64,000 nt of DNA from positions 1-64,000 of the forward strand of contig NZ_LJSI01000047.1 in NCBI RefSeq assembly GCF_001305295.1, given 5' to 3'. Shown piece by piece: positions 1 through 7,772 of this stretch. Source of the DNA: Neptunomonas antarctica (GTDB taxonomy: Bacteria > Pseudomonadota > Gammaproteobacteria > Pseudomonadales > Balneatricaceae). The translations under genes and the position numbers were made by a program. Below the pieces are notes generated by a model. That model was not told where the DNA came from and did not search any database. It saw only the letters and a list, made by a program, of their open reading frames with translations. Numbering within the stretch: the stretch's first letter is position 1; each line of letters begins with the position of its first letter.

Positions 1-17
1 AGCACCTAATAAGATAA

Positions 18-46
18 CCCTGACCGGTAACGGTCAGGGTTTTTTT
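18..46 (+). terminator. Rho-independent terminator of an upstream gene
   Basis: A perfect 9-bp GC-rich stem (18-26 with 31-39) closes a GTAA tetraloop and is followed by seven T residues. It lies before the first gene here and presumably ends transcription of a gene left of the window. Confidence 0.9.
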
Positions 47-257
47 ATGCCTGGAATTTGGGAAAAGATCTGTTTAAAGCTTTTCGGTATTTACCCCACC
101 TCATACTCTGCCGTTAGGCTTTAATCTGATCAATTTACTTGCGAATTGATTTGCAACACACTTAAGTAAGATATGTTTTTCATTATTACAATAAAGTTAG
201 ATGCTCTGATTTAATAGCCTAGTGTTTTTATCTCGTACACCGCAGGAGAGTCATCTG

Positions 258-1409
258 ATGCAACCTACCACATCATTGAATGCTCAGATTCAATGTGTTG
301 AACATTCCGATGGATCGCTTGGACTGAAGAGTTCAGGACGCTGGATGGTTGATGCTCTTGATGATGCCGTTGTCGTATTAGATCAATGTCTTACGAAGCA
401 GTATGCGGCCTCAATCCAGTGGGATGTCTCTGGCGTTCATCATTATGATTCGGCAGGTATGCTGCTTTTTATTTATTATTATGATGTGTTGAAATCACAT
501 AATTGCTCTGTCGATGTCATTGGTGTTACTGAAAAACATAAACAAATGTATCAGCTATTGCGACGTTATAAGTCAGATAAACCTAGAGTGCCGATTGATT
601 CATCTTTTTATTTATTGAAGCTTTTGGCCGATATAGGAAAAAAAGCAGTTTTCTATTTCCAGGATTTTTCCGCGTTTCTTTATTTTGTCGGCGAAAGCTT
701 CGTAAGTTTGTTGTATGCCACTCGACACCCTGGTTCTATTCGTTTTGCTGCTATCGTTAAAAATATAGAAGATGCAGGTGTTCGTGCACTACCCATCGTT
801 GCGTTAACCAGTTTTTTAATAGGGATAGTGATTGCTTATCAAGGCGCTGTTCAATTGCAGAAGTTTGGTGCAAATATTTTCATTGTGGATATGATCGGAC
901 TTTCAGTTACCCGGGAGCTTGCTCCGCTGATCACTGCTATTGTTGTCGCTGGCCGTACAGGTTCTTCGTATACCGCTCAACTAGGTGTGATGAAAATTAC
1001 TGAAGAAATTGATGCAATGCGCACGATGGGGTTTGATCCGCATCGTTTTCTTGTTTTACCTCGGCTCTTCGCGCTCATGCTAACGCTTCCCCTGCTGATT
1101 TTTTTCGCTGATATAGTGGGTATTCTCGGTGGTATGTTTATTTCGAATATCCACCTTCATCTATCCTATTCTGAATTTCTTCATAGATTGCAAAGTGTGC
1201 TTGAAGCTAAGCATGTATGGATTGGTATCATAAAAGGTCCGTTTTTTGCTTGGTTGATCGCTGTTGTTAGTTGCTTTCGGGGTTTTCAGGTATCAAATAA
1301 CACCGATAGTATCGGGCGATATACTACGGTGAGTGTGGTTAATGCTATTTTCCTGGTGATTGCCTGTGATGCAATTTTTTCAGTAATACTCACGGAGCTG
1401 GGGATTTGA
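258..1409 (+). CDS. MCE/Mla-type ABC transporter permease with N-terminal STAS-like domain
   Basis: About 383 residues. The first ~110 residues look like a STAS domain (a 'YDSAGMLLF' segment resembles the STAS helix). The rest is a MlaE-family permease with several hydrophobic segments and the conserved 'RELAPLITAIVVAGRTGS' stretch and EIDAM/TMG motif. MlaE proteins form the inner-membrane channel of systems that move phospholipids between inner and outer membranes. The ATG at 258 was chosen because AGGAGAG lies 8 bases upstream; a GTG at 222 in the same frame has no good Shine-Dalgarno. It is first in a four-gene operon whose members overlap. The STAS fusion marks it as a Pqi/YrbE-like paralogue rather than a canonical MlaE, which lacks that domain. 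The specific lipid is unknown. Confidence 0.9.
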   Translation: MQPTTSLNAQIQCVEHSDGSLGLKSSGRWMVDALDDAVVVLDQCLTKQYAASIQWDVSGVHHYDSAGMLLFIYYYDVLKSHNCSVDVIGVTEKHKQMYQLLRRYKSDKPRVPIDSSFYLLKLLADIGKKAVFYFQDFSAFLYFVGESFVSLLYATRHPGSIRFAAIVKNIEDAGVRALPIVALTSFLIGIVIAYQGAVQLQKFGANIFIVDMIGLSVTRELAPLITAIVVAGRTGSSYTAQLGVMKITEEIDAMRTMGFDPHRFLVLPRLFALMLTLPLLIFFADIVGILGGMFISNIHLHLSYSEFLHRLQSVLEAKHVWIGIIKGPFFAWLIAVVSCFRGFQVSNNTDSIGRYTTVSVVNAIFLVIACDAIFSVILTELGI

Positions 1410-2173
1410 ATAAAATTGTTATCAGCGTATCAGATATTGTGACCCGATTAGGATTAAACCTGATTCATGACGGTTTAAGTATGAGTGTGAAGCGGGGTGA
1501 AATTTACGGTTTGCTGGGTGGTAGCGGCTCAGGTAAGTCGACTTTATTAAAAGAGATGATCATGCTTGTGCGACCAGAGTCCGGAGAGATTCGCTTACTT
1601 GAGCATAACCTGACATCAATTACGCTTACCGAGATAGCAAAGTTACAACGACGTTGGGGCGTATTATTTCAAAGTGGCGCACTTTACTCCTCGCTAACAG
1701 TTAAGGAGAACATAGGTATAACCCTAAGGGAATATACATGTCTCCCTGATACGTTAATTCAGGAAATTGTCAGAGTTAAGTTAAGAATGGTCGGCCTCTC
1801 TGACGGTGCTGCTGATCTCTACCCTTCTCAATTAAGTGGAGGCATGATTAAAAGAGTAGCATTGGCGCGCGCGTTAGCGATGGATCCGGAATTACTTTTT
1901 CTTGATGAGCCTACTTCAGGGCTCGACCCTGTGGGAGCTGAAGCGTTTGATCATTTAATTCTGGAGTTGCGGGATATTTTGGGTTTAACCATTGTTATGG
2001 TGACACATGATCTTGATTCTATTTGGACTGTAGTCGACCGGTTTGCTGTTTTGGGTGATAAAAAAGTGGTTGCTGAAGGCTGTTTGGCTGACGTGATTGA
2101 AAATCCTCACCCTATTGTGCAGCAGTTCTTTAAAGGCGCGCGGGGAAAGATAAGGAGCCAAAATGGAAAGTAA
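1406..2173 (+). CDS. MCE/Mla-type ABC transporter ATP-binding protein (MlaF-like)
   Basis: 255 residues with all ABC ATPase motifs: Walker A GGSGSGKST (~38-46), Q-loop in 'VLFQSGAL', signature LSGGMIKR, Walker B LLFLDEP and the switch histidine in MVTHD. The 'FQSGALYSSLTV' context is typical of MlaF-type ATPases. It energises the permease encoded just upstream. The start is a TTG at 1406 that overlaps the permease stop codon by four bases, with GGAG upstream, so translational coupling is likely. Its end overlaps the MCE gene by 11 bases. Confidence 0.92.
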   Translation: MNKIVISVSDIVTRLGLNLIHDGLSMSVKRGEIYGLLGGSGSGKSTLLKEMIMLVRPESGEIRLLEHNLTSITLTEIAKLQRRWGVLFQSGALYSSLTVKENIGITLREYTCLPDTLIQEIVRVKLRMVGLSDGAADLYPSQLSGGMIKRVALARALAMDPELLFLDEPTSGLDPVGAEAFDHLILELRDILGLTIVMVTHDLDSIWTVVDRFAVLGDKKVVAEGCLADVIENPHPIVQQFFKGARGKIRSQNGK

Positions 2174-3059
2174 AATTAACTACACATTGGTGGGTCTTTT
2201 CGTGGTTGTGTTATCACTAGGTTTGATGACATTTGCATTTTGGCTGGGTAAATATGGAGGCCAGGAGGAGTACGACTATTATTATATTTACATGACAGAG
2301 TCTGTCGCCGGATTAAGTACTGATTCTTCTGTTAAATACAGAGGTGTAGATATCGGGACAGTAGATAATATAGCACTGAATCCAGAGAATTCAGAACAGG
2401 TAGCGCTATTGTTACGTGTACAGCATTTGACCCCGGTAAAGGTTGATACGACTGCCACTATGAAATCATTTGGCTTGACCGGGTTGGTTTATGTTGAGTT
2501 AGAGGGAGGACGCCGGGATTCTGAATTGCTGATAGCCAAGGAGGGTGAAATTCCGATTATTCCTGCGCGGCCTTCTGCGTTTGTACGGTTTTCTGAATCG
2601 ATGAATCAACTAACAGAACAAACTGATCAGGCTTTGGAAAAGTTTTCCCGTCTTCTTAGCGAAGAAAATATCCATAATATTAGTGTTATTCTTTATGAAA
2701 CAAGAGATCTGTCTATCGAAGTCGGGGAGAATCTTCAAGGCCTTAAAAAAGTAATCGAGGGTGGTATTGTCACGGAAGAGCGTGTTATCGGAGCGTTGAA
2801 ACACGTTGAGTCTGCTTCTCTCAGTATTAAAAATATGGCTGATAGCTTGAGAAAAAGCTCAGTAGAGGTTAGTCATAATATTGGCGAAGATGTGCATAAG
2901 AGCCTTGAATCCTTTAATCAGCTGATTTACCAATTAGACATTCTGGCTGTGGATCTCCAAAGAACAACTCAATCTATTGAAAATACTCCAGGAGATTTAT
3001 TGTTCAAGCGTTCTACGCCTAAGCCGGGGCCCGGTGAGGAGGGATACAGTGAGAAGTAG
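2163..3059 (+). CDS. MCE-domain (MlaD-like) substrate-binding protein
   Basis: 298 residues. One N-terminal transmembrane anchor (~10-28) is followed by a single MCE domain (~38-115) with the typical 'VKYRGVDIGTV' and 'GLTGLVYVEL' segments, then a long helical region (~140-275) expected to form a coiled tunnel as in LetB/PqiB/MlaD proteins. It sits in the periplasm anchored to the inner membrane and receives or delivers lipid. The ATG at 2163 follows AAGGAG. It overlaps the ATPase gene upstream and the lipoprotein gene downstream, so the four genes are one transcription unit. Confidence 0.9.
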   Translation: MESKINYTLVGLFVVVLSLGLMTFAFWLGKYGGQEEYDYYYIYMTESVAGLSTDSSVKYRGVDIGTVDNIALNPENSEQVALLLRVQHLTPVKVDTTATMKSFGLTGLVYVELEGGRRDSELLIAKEGEIPIIPARPSAFVRFSESMNQLTEQTDQALEKFSRLLSEENIHNISVILYETRDLSIEVGENLQGLKKVIEGGIVTEERVIGALKHVESASLSIKNMADSLRKSSVEVSHNIGEDVHKSLESFNQLIYQLDILAVDLQRTTQSIENTPGDLLFKRSTPKPGPGEEGYSEK

Positions 3060-3663
3060 ATTTTTAATACTTTGTTTTTTGTGTAATCTGCTAGCTGGTT
3101 GTGCGACTACAACCTTCCCACCGGTTGATGTATATACGATATCCCTGTTATCTAATTATAGTAACGACCGGGTTGAAATAGCTGATCATAGCAATGTCAT
3201 CCTTAAAGTATCTCCTGTTCGAGGGGCCAGGCCCTTCACCTCTACTGCATTTTTGTATAAAGATACACAGCATGGACTAAACCACTATGCTTATAGTCGT
3301 TGGAGCGATGTGCCGGTTAAAATTCTGCAAACATATTTTCAGGTTGCCCTGGAAAAAAGTGCTCAATTCAGAGCTGTCGTTCCCACAGGTTCTGTTTCAA
3401 ATGCTGATTATTTACTAGAAAGTACGCTGTTGGATTTTAGTCACCATATCAATGATGATGGCAGTTCTGACGGAGTTATCAGAGTGCGTTTTTATGTGAT
3501 TAATAATGCGACTAAAACTGTGTTAGCAACAACAGAACTTGTTTCAAAAGTGCCTGCATCCCTTAAAAATGCTCAAGGTGCTGCCGTTGCTCTCAATATA
3601 GCAGCGAGTAATGTTGCGCGTGATTTAGTGTTCTGGGTAATAGCGGGAGTTGGAAAGATTTAA
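3049..3663 (+). CDS. ABC-type transport auxiliary lipoprotein (ABC_trans_aux family)
   Basis: 204 residues from a GTG at 3049 preceded by GAGGAGGG; an ATG at 2977 would add a basic, non-signal N-terminus and has no reason to be used. The N-terminus is a lipoprotein signal ending in the lipobox LLAGC (Cys ~18), so it should be lipidated, probably in the outer membrane. The remainder resembles PqiC/YmbA-type auxiliary proteins ('VRVRFYVIN'-like strand pairs), which complete MCE systems across the periplasm. It is the last gene of the operon. No terminator is obvious in the 129 bases after it. Confidence 0.8.
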   Translation: MRSRFLILCFLCNLLAGCATTTFPPVDVYTISLLSNYSNDRVEIADHSNVILKVSPVRGARPFTSTAFLYKDTQHGLNHYAYSRWSDVPVKILQTYFQVALEKSAQFRAVVPTGSVSNADYLLESTLLDFSHHINDDGSSDGVIRVRFYVINNATKTVLATTELVSKVPASLKNAQGAAVALNIAASNVARDLVFWVIAGVGKI

Positions 3664-3792
3664 CAGGAGACGAAATCCAAGTGGGCCTGTTAATCATAAG
3701 CATATATCAAAAATCATAGAGTTAATTGAATCCTCCATTGAGTAGTGGTAAACCTGTAGACTCGATTGAATATATAAGGGATAGATTTCAAG

Positions 3793-5223
3793 ATGCGTGA
3801 TTTACAGAAGTTCTATATTGATGGCCAGTGGTTAGATCCAATAGGTCTTAAATCTTTAGCGGTTATTAATCCTGCAACGGAAACACCGATAGCGACTATT
3901 AGATTGGGTAATAAAGACGATGTGGACGCGGCTGTGACTGCGGCGCGTAAAGCCTTTGATGATTTTAGTCAAACCAGTATTGATGATCGCATCGCACTAT
4001 TAGAAAAGATTATTACAGCCTATAAAAATCATAGTAACGCTCTGGCAGAAGCGATTACCAGCGAAATGGGTGCTCCTGATCAATTCGCGCGCAAAGCGCA
4101 GGTAGGTGCAGGTTTAGGGCATTTCTTAGTGGCATTAAAGTTACTAAAAAATTATAAATTTGAAGATGTGATTGGTACAACCAGGGTAGTCAAAGAACCG
4201 ATAGGTGTGTGTGCTTTGATCACTCCCTGGAACTGGCCGCTAAATCAAATTGCTTGTAAGGTCGCACCTGCATTAGCAGCGGGTTGTACTATGGTATTGA
4301 AGCCCAGCGAAATTGCACCATTGTCAGCGCATATATTTGCACAGATTATGCATGAGGCGGGTGTGCCTGCAGGTGTCTTTAATCTTATTGATGGCGATGG
4401 GGTGGGAGTAGGAACAGCGTTAACTCATCATCCTGAAGTCGATATGGTTTCTTTTACCGGTTCAACGCGTGCCGGTACACTTGTTTCCCAAGCGGCTGCC
4501 GAAACTGTGAAGCGAGTAGCACTGGAGTTAGGCGGGAAATCTGCCAATATTCTTTTACATGATGCGGATTTTGAAAAAGCGGTGAGCCGTGGTGTGAAAG
4601 GAGTGATGAGTAACAGTGGCCAATCCTGTAATGCATTAACGCGGATGCTGGTACCGGTAGATAAACTTGATGAGGTTATTGAAATTGCTCGTCGTACAGC
4701 AGGAAGCGTTATTGTAGGCGCGCCTAACGATGCGGCAACCGTTATGGGGCCGGTTGTTAGTGATGTGCAGTGGCATAAAATACAAACGTTGATCAATAAA
4801 GGGATCGATGAAGGTGCTCAGCTAGTCTGTGGTGGTCCAGGTAAACCCGAAGGCTTAGAGACAGGTTACTATGTTAAACCCACTATCTTTGCTCAAGTGA
4901 CCAATGATATGACGATCGCTCGTGAAGAGGTTTTTGGGCCGGTGTTGAGTATTATTTCATATACGAATGAAGACGAGGCGATTGCGATTGCTAATGATTC
5001 ACCTTATGGTTTGTCGGGTGGTGTCTGGTCAGAAGATCTGAACAGAGCTCGCTCCGTTGCTGCACGGCTACGCACTGGAATGGTTCATCTGAACGGTGCC
5101 GCTAATGATTCAAGAGCACCTTTTGGTGGTTATAAGCAGTCCGGAATAGGGCGGGAATGGGGCGCTTACGGACTTGAAGAGTTCCTCGAAACCAAAGCGT
5201 TGTTTGGTTATGAGATTGTCTGA
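3793..5223 (+). CDS. Aldehyde dehydrogenase family protein
   Basis: 476 residues, the usual size of the NAD(P)+-dependent ALDH superfamily. Visible motifs are the cofactor region 'ITPWNWPLNQ', the general-base Glu in LELGGKS (~E245), the catalytic Cys in 'NSGQSCNA' (~C279) and the 'EEVFGPVLS' motif. It would oxidise an aldehyde to its acid. The substrate cannot be told from sequence. It stands alone between two operons with its own ~130-base leader. Bufferin genes follow on the same strand after 239 bases, with no sign of co-transcription. Confidence 0.9.
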   Translation: MRDLQKFYIDGQWLDPIGLKSLAVINPATETPIATIRLGNKDDVDAAVTAARKAFDDFSQTSIDDRIALLEKIITAYKNHSNALAEAITSEMGAPDQFARKAQVGAGLGHFLVALKLLKNYKFEDVIGTTRVVKEPIGVCALITPWNWPLNQIACKVAPALAAGCTMVLKPSEIAPLSAHIFAQIMHEAGVPAGVFNLIDGDGVGVGTALTHHPEVDMVSFTGSTRAGTLVSQAAAETVKRVALELGGKSANILLHDADFEKAVSRGVKGVMSNSGQSCNALTRMLVPVDKLDEVIEIARRTAGSVIVGAPNDAATVMGPVVSDVQWHKIQTLINKGIDEGAQLVCGGPGKPEGLETGYYVKPTIFAQVTNDMTIAREEVFGPVLSIISYTNEDEAIAIANDSPYGLSGGVWSEDLNRARSVAARLRTGMVHLNGAANDSRAPFGGYKQSGIGREWGAYGLEEFLETKALFGYEIV

Positions 5224-5462
5224 TTTTTTAATTTAACTGGTTTTTATCCGCTGCTTTACTCGCTAGTCCGACTAAATCAGCGGCTTATATTTTCTCGTTC
5301 TGATGTACCGGTTCTTTGCTGTTATTCCCTTTCGAATCAACCTGTTTCCTCCTCTTTATCAAAATATTTTTTTTTCTGTAAGGTTTGTACGCTGGCAACG
5401 ACTAATACTCTAGAAGCCAATTACAAGACAGTAATAGGTATTAAGTGGTCTGGAGAATAACA

Positions 5463-5924
5463 ATGAATACATATCTGAAGCCTGCATTAAATGGAATAGC
5501 TATGGCCTTTGCCGCTGCAAGTTTTGCTGCCAGCGCTGCAACAGAACAACCATCGGGAGCGAGTGCTGATGCATCAGAAACAGTTGAGATGGTTCACTGC
5601 TCAGGTGTTAATCAGTGCAAAGGACATAATGACTGCAAAACGGCTGATAATGCGTGTAAAGGACAGGCTGCTTGTAAAGGACAGGGTTTTGTTGGTATGC
5701 CGGCTAAAGCATGTGCTGATGCAGGCGGCACAGTGAAGGATGATTGGCGTGGGGAAATTGCTAAAGCTGAGTTAACACAGTGTTTTGGTATCAATGTATG
5801 CAAAGGGCACAATGATTGCAAAACAGCGGATAATGCGTGTAAAGGTCAGGCTGCTTGTAAAGGTCAGGGGTTTATCATGACGACGCCTGAATCGTGTGCT
5901 GATATCGGTGGTACAGATTCTTAA
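5463..5924 (+). CDS. bufA: BufA2-like bufferin precursor with duplicated Cys-rich module
   Basis: 153 residues from an ATG with GGAGA upstream. A Sec-type signal peptide (~1-26, ending ASA-A) is followed by two nearly identical cysteine modules, residues 46-84 and 107-145, each with spacing C-x5-C-x5-C-x6-C-x5-C-x12-C, rich in CKG and CKT. Bufferins are periplasmic metal-binding RiPPs whose cysteines are modified (thiooxazoles described) by a DUF692/MNIO enzyme, giving copper tolerance in characterised cases. The enzyme and its DUF2063 partner follow immediately, which fixes the assignment. The duplication gives 12 cysteines and two presumptive core peptides. Two hairpins separate it from the enzyme gene. 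The symbol is given by family analogy; the bound metal is not shown by the sequence. Confidence 0.82.
   Translation: MNTYLKPALNGIAMAFAAASFAASAATEQPSGASADASETVEMVHCSGVNQCKGHNDCKTADNACKGQAACKGQGFVGMPAKACADAGGTVKDDWRGEIAKAELTQCFGINVCKGHNDCKTADNACKGQAACKGQGFIMTTPESCADIGGTDS
5598..5714 (+). repeat. Bufferin module repeat, copy 1
   Basis: Codons for Cys46 to Cys84 of the precursor. A second copy lies exactly 183 bases downstream at 5781-5897, and the two are nearly identical at DNA level over the CKG/CKT part with mostly silent differences. This indicates an internal duplication kept in frame. Confidence 0.85.
5781..5897 (+). repeat. Bufferin module repeat, copy 2
   Basis: Codons for Cys107 to Cys145, a duplicate of 5598-5714. 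The last cysteine-bearing tail differs more between copies (FVGMPAKAC versus FIMTTPESC) than the central CKG part. Confidence 0.85.
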
Positions 5925-5931
5925 GAATATA

Positions 5932-5992
5932 TTCTGAGATCATTATCTCAGAAAAGAGTCATGTGCGGAGAGGGGTAACCCTTTCCGCACAT
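5932..5992 (+). promoter_or_regulatory. Two intercistronic hairpins between bufA and bufB
   Basis: Hairpin one is a perfect 9-bp inverted repeat (5932-5940 with 5945-5953, loop CATT). Hairpin two pairs ATGTGCGGA (5961-5969) with TCCGCACAT (5984-5992) and can extend inward through GGG/CCC. No T-run follows, so these are more likely mRNA 3'-end stabilisers or partial attenuators that favour precursor over enzyme than a full terminator. The bufB Shine-Dalgarno AAGGG lies directly after. Confidence 0.6.
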
Positions 5993-6006
5993 CAAGGGTT
6001 AGTTTT

Positions 6007-6864
6007 ATGAGTAAGCATTTTATGGGGTTTGGGCTGGGGTTAAGAGCCCAGCATTTTCACGATGTTCTTGAACAGAAACCGGATCTTGACTGGTTCGAAG
6101 TTATTTCTGAGAACTTTATGGTGGATGGCGGTAAACCCAAATATTACCTGCACCAGATCCGTGAACATTACCCGATGGTAATGCATGGGGTATCGTTATC
6201 TATCGGTTCGGTTGATCCGCTTGACTACGGTTATCTTAAACGACTCAAATGTCTGATTAACGAGTTACAGCCAGAATGGATATCAGATCATCTCTGTTGG
6301 ACCGGTATCAATAAGATTAATAGTCACGATCTGTTGCCAATGCCTTACACCGAAGAAGCACTGAAGCATATTGTTGGGCGTTTGATTCAGGTACAGGACT
6401 ATTTAGGTCGGCCTATCCTGATGGAAAACCCTTCCAGTTATCTTGAATTTTCTGAATCAACCATTCCTGAATGGGAGTTTATGGCAGAGATGGTGAGCCG
6501 CTCAGGCTGTCAGGTATTGCTGGATGTGAATAATATTTATGTCAGCTCACGCAATCATGGTTACGATTGTGATACCTATCTTAAAGCGATTGATCCCGCT
6601 TCCGTCAGACAGATTCATCTGGCGGGGCATACAGATTACGGTAGTTATGTGATTGATACGCATGCTCACGATGTTCCTGATCCGGTGTGGGAATTATATC
6701 GCGAAGCACTTAAATACCTTGGGCCTGTCAGCACGATGATTGAGCGCGATGATAATATTCCGCCACTGGCCGATTTGCTGGCAGAGTTATCTGTTGCCCG
6801 TAAGATAGCGGCAGAAGTATTGACGGTTGAGCAGTTACAACCTAAATACAAGACGGCGTCATGA
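6007..6864 (+). CDS. bufB: DUF692 / MNIO-family bufferin-modifying enzyme (BufB-like)
   Basis: 285 residues, the normal length of DUF692 multinuclear non-heme iron oxidases (MbnB, TglH, ChrH, BufB). The TIM-barrel family motifs are visible: 'WFEVISENFM' near the start, MHGVSLSIG, SDHLCW, MENPSSY, LDVNNIYVSS and QIHLAGH, which supply the His/Glu/Asp metal ligands. The enzyme oxidises cysteines of a precursor peptide in the cytoplasm, here almost certainly the Cys modules encoded upstream. Its stop overlaps the next start as ATGA, so it is coupled to the partner protein. Confidence 0.92.
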   Translation: MSKHFMGFGLGLRAQHFHDVLEQKPDLDWFEVISENFMVDGGKPKYYLHQIREHYPMVMHGVSLSIGSVDPLDYGYLKRLKCLINELQPEWISDHLCWTGINKINSHDLLPMPYTEEALKHIVGRLIQVQDYLGRPILMENPSSYLEFSESTIPEWEFMAEMVSRSGCQVLLDVNNIYVSSRNHGYDCDTYLKAIDPASVRQIHLAGHTDYGSYVIDTHAHDVPDPVWELYREALKYLGPVSTMIERDDNIPPLADLLAELSVARKIAAEVLTVEQLQPKYKTAS

Positions 6865-7667
6865 GTAAGCTAGCGGAGCGTCAGCAGCAGTTGATGGACT
6901 ATATTCTCGGCCATAATGAAGCTATTGCTGAACATGTCATTGAGTCAGGGGAGGCCAGCAAAGCGTTACGCTTACATATCTATCGGAATAATTATAATGC
7001 AGGTCTTCGTGAGGCCATTGATACTGATTTTGAAATGCTGGGAACCTATTTGGGCGATGATTTGTTTGAACAGATGGTTAGGGGTTATATCAAAGCTTAC
7101 CCTTCGCATTATTATTCGTTAAAGCATTTTGGTGATCATCTTCCTGCTTTTTTGCGCGAAAATGAACTCTTTAAACAGCATCCCCAATTAGCCGAGTTAG
7201 CCAGATTTGAACGTCTGCTGCTCCGTGCATTTGATGCGTCAGAGTCGCCAAGAGCGTTGCCACAAACATTACAACAGTTAGAGCCCTCGTTATGGCCAGA
7301 GCTACGCCTGGCTTTTCATCCCAGCGTACAAATATTTAAATCTGAGATTAACGTCGTAGAAATATGGCAGGCGCTTAAGGGCAATAAAACTCCGCCAGAT
7401 GTTGTGTTTCAACCTTCTGTCTGGGTGCTGTGGCGTAATCATGACCGCCTCACCGAATTTCGTTCAATCGACGCGTTCGAACAGTTGATGCTGGAAGCGT
7501 TTCTGCAAGGCGTTAACCTTGCAGATGTAGCTGAACAGCTATTAGCTTATCAGCAGAACGCCGACCCTACTCAGCTAATGGTGCAGTGTTTATTAGATTG
7601 GTTTGAGCATGGTTGGGTTAATCGCTTGCGCAGCACCGAGGACAAGCCCACGTTAAGGTCTCTCTAA
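6861..7667 (+). CDS. bufC: DUF2063 MNIO partner protein (BufC-like)
   Basis: 268 residues. The N-terminal ~95 residues carry the DUF2063 signature: a 'RLHIYRNNYNAGLREAI' segment and a 'YPSHYYSLKHFG'-like stretch. In bufferin, methanobactin-like and related RiPP clusters the partner binds precursor and enzyme. The C-terminal part is less conserved. It overlaps bufB by four bases and ends the three-gene operon; no exporter or DoxX-type fourth gene is present, as expected for a Sec-exported product. Confidence 0.88.
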   Translation: MSKLAERQQQLMDYILGHNEAIAEHVIESGEASKALRLHIYRNNYNAGLREAIDTDFEMLGTYLGDDLFEQMVRGYIKAYPSHYYSLKHFGDHLPAFLRENELFKQHPQLAELARFERLLLRAFDASESPRALPQTLQQLEPSLWPELRLAFHPSVQIFKSEINVVEIWQALKGNKTPPDVVFQPSVWVLWRNHDRLTEFRSIDAFEQLMLEAFLQGVNLADVAEQLLAYQQNADPTQLMVQCLLDWFEHGWVNRLRSTEDKPTLRSL

Positions 7668-7772
7668 AAAGTTACTCTCATTGTCTAAAATAAGTTTGCG
7701 TATCTAATAGCCTGATTGGGTATTTCCTCATAATCAATTACCATAGCTGACCGCAAACAGGACAGCTCCCAC

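Noticed and set aside
4428-4796. Antisense open frame in the aldehyde dehydrogenase gene
   Set aside because: A shadow of a well-supported gene; composition follows its complement.
5509-5821. Other-frame open reading frames over the bufferin precursor
   Set aside because: They arise from the Cys-module repeats read in other frames and have no signal, start site or family.
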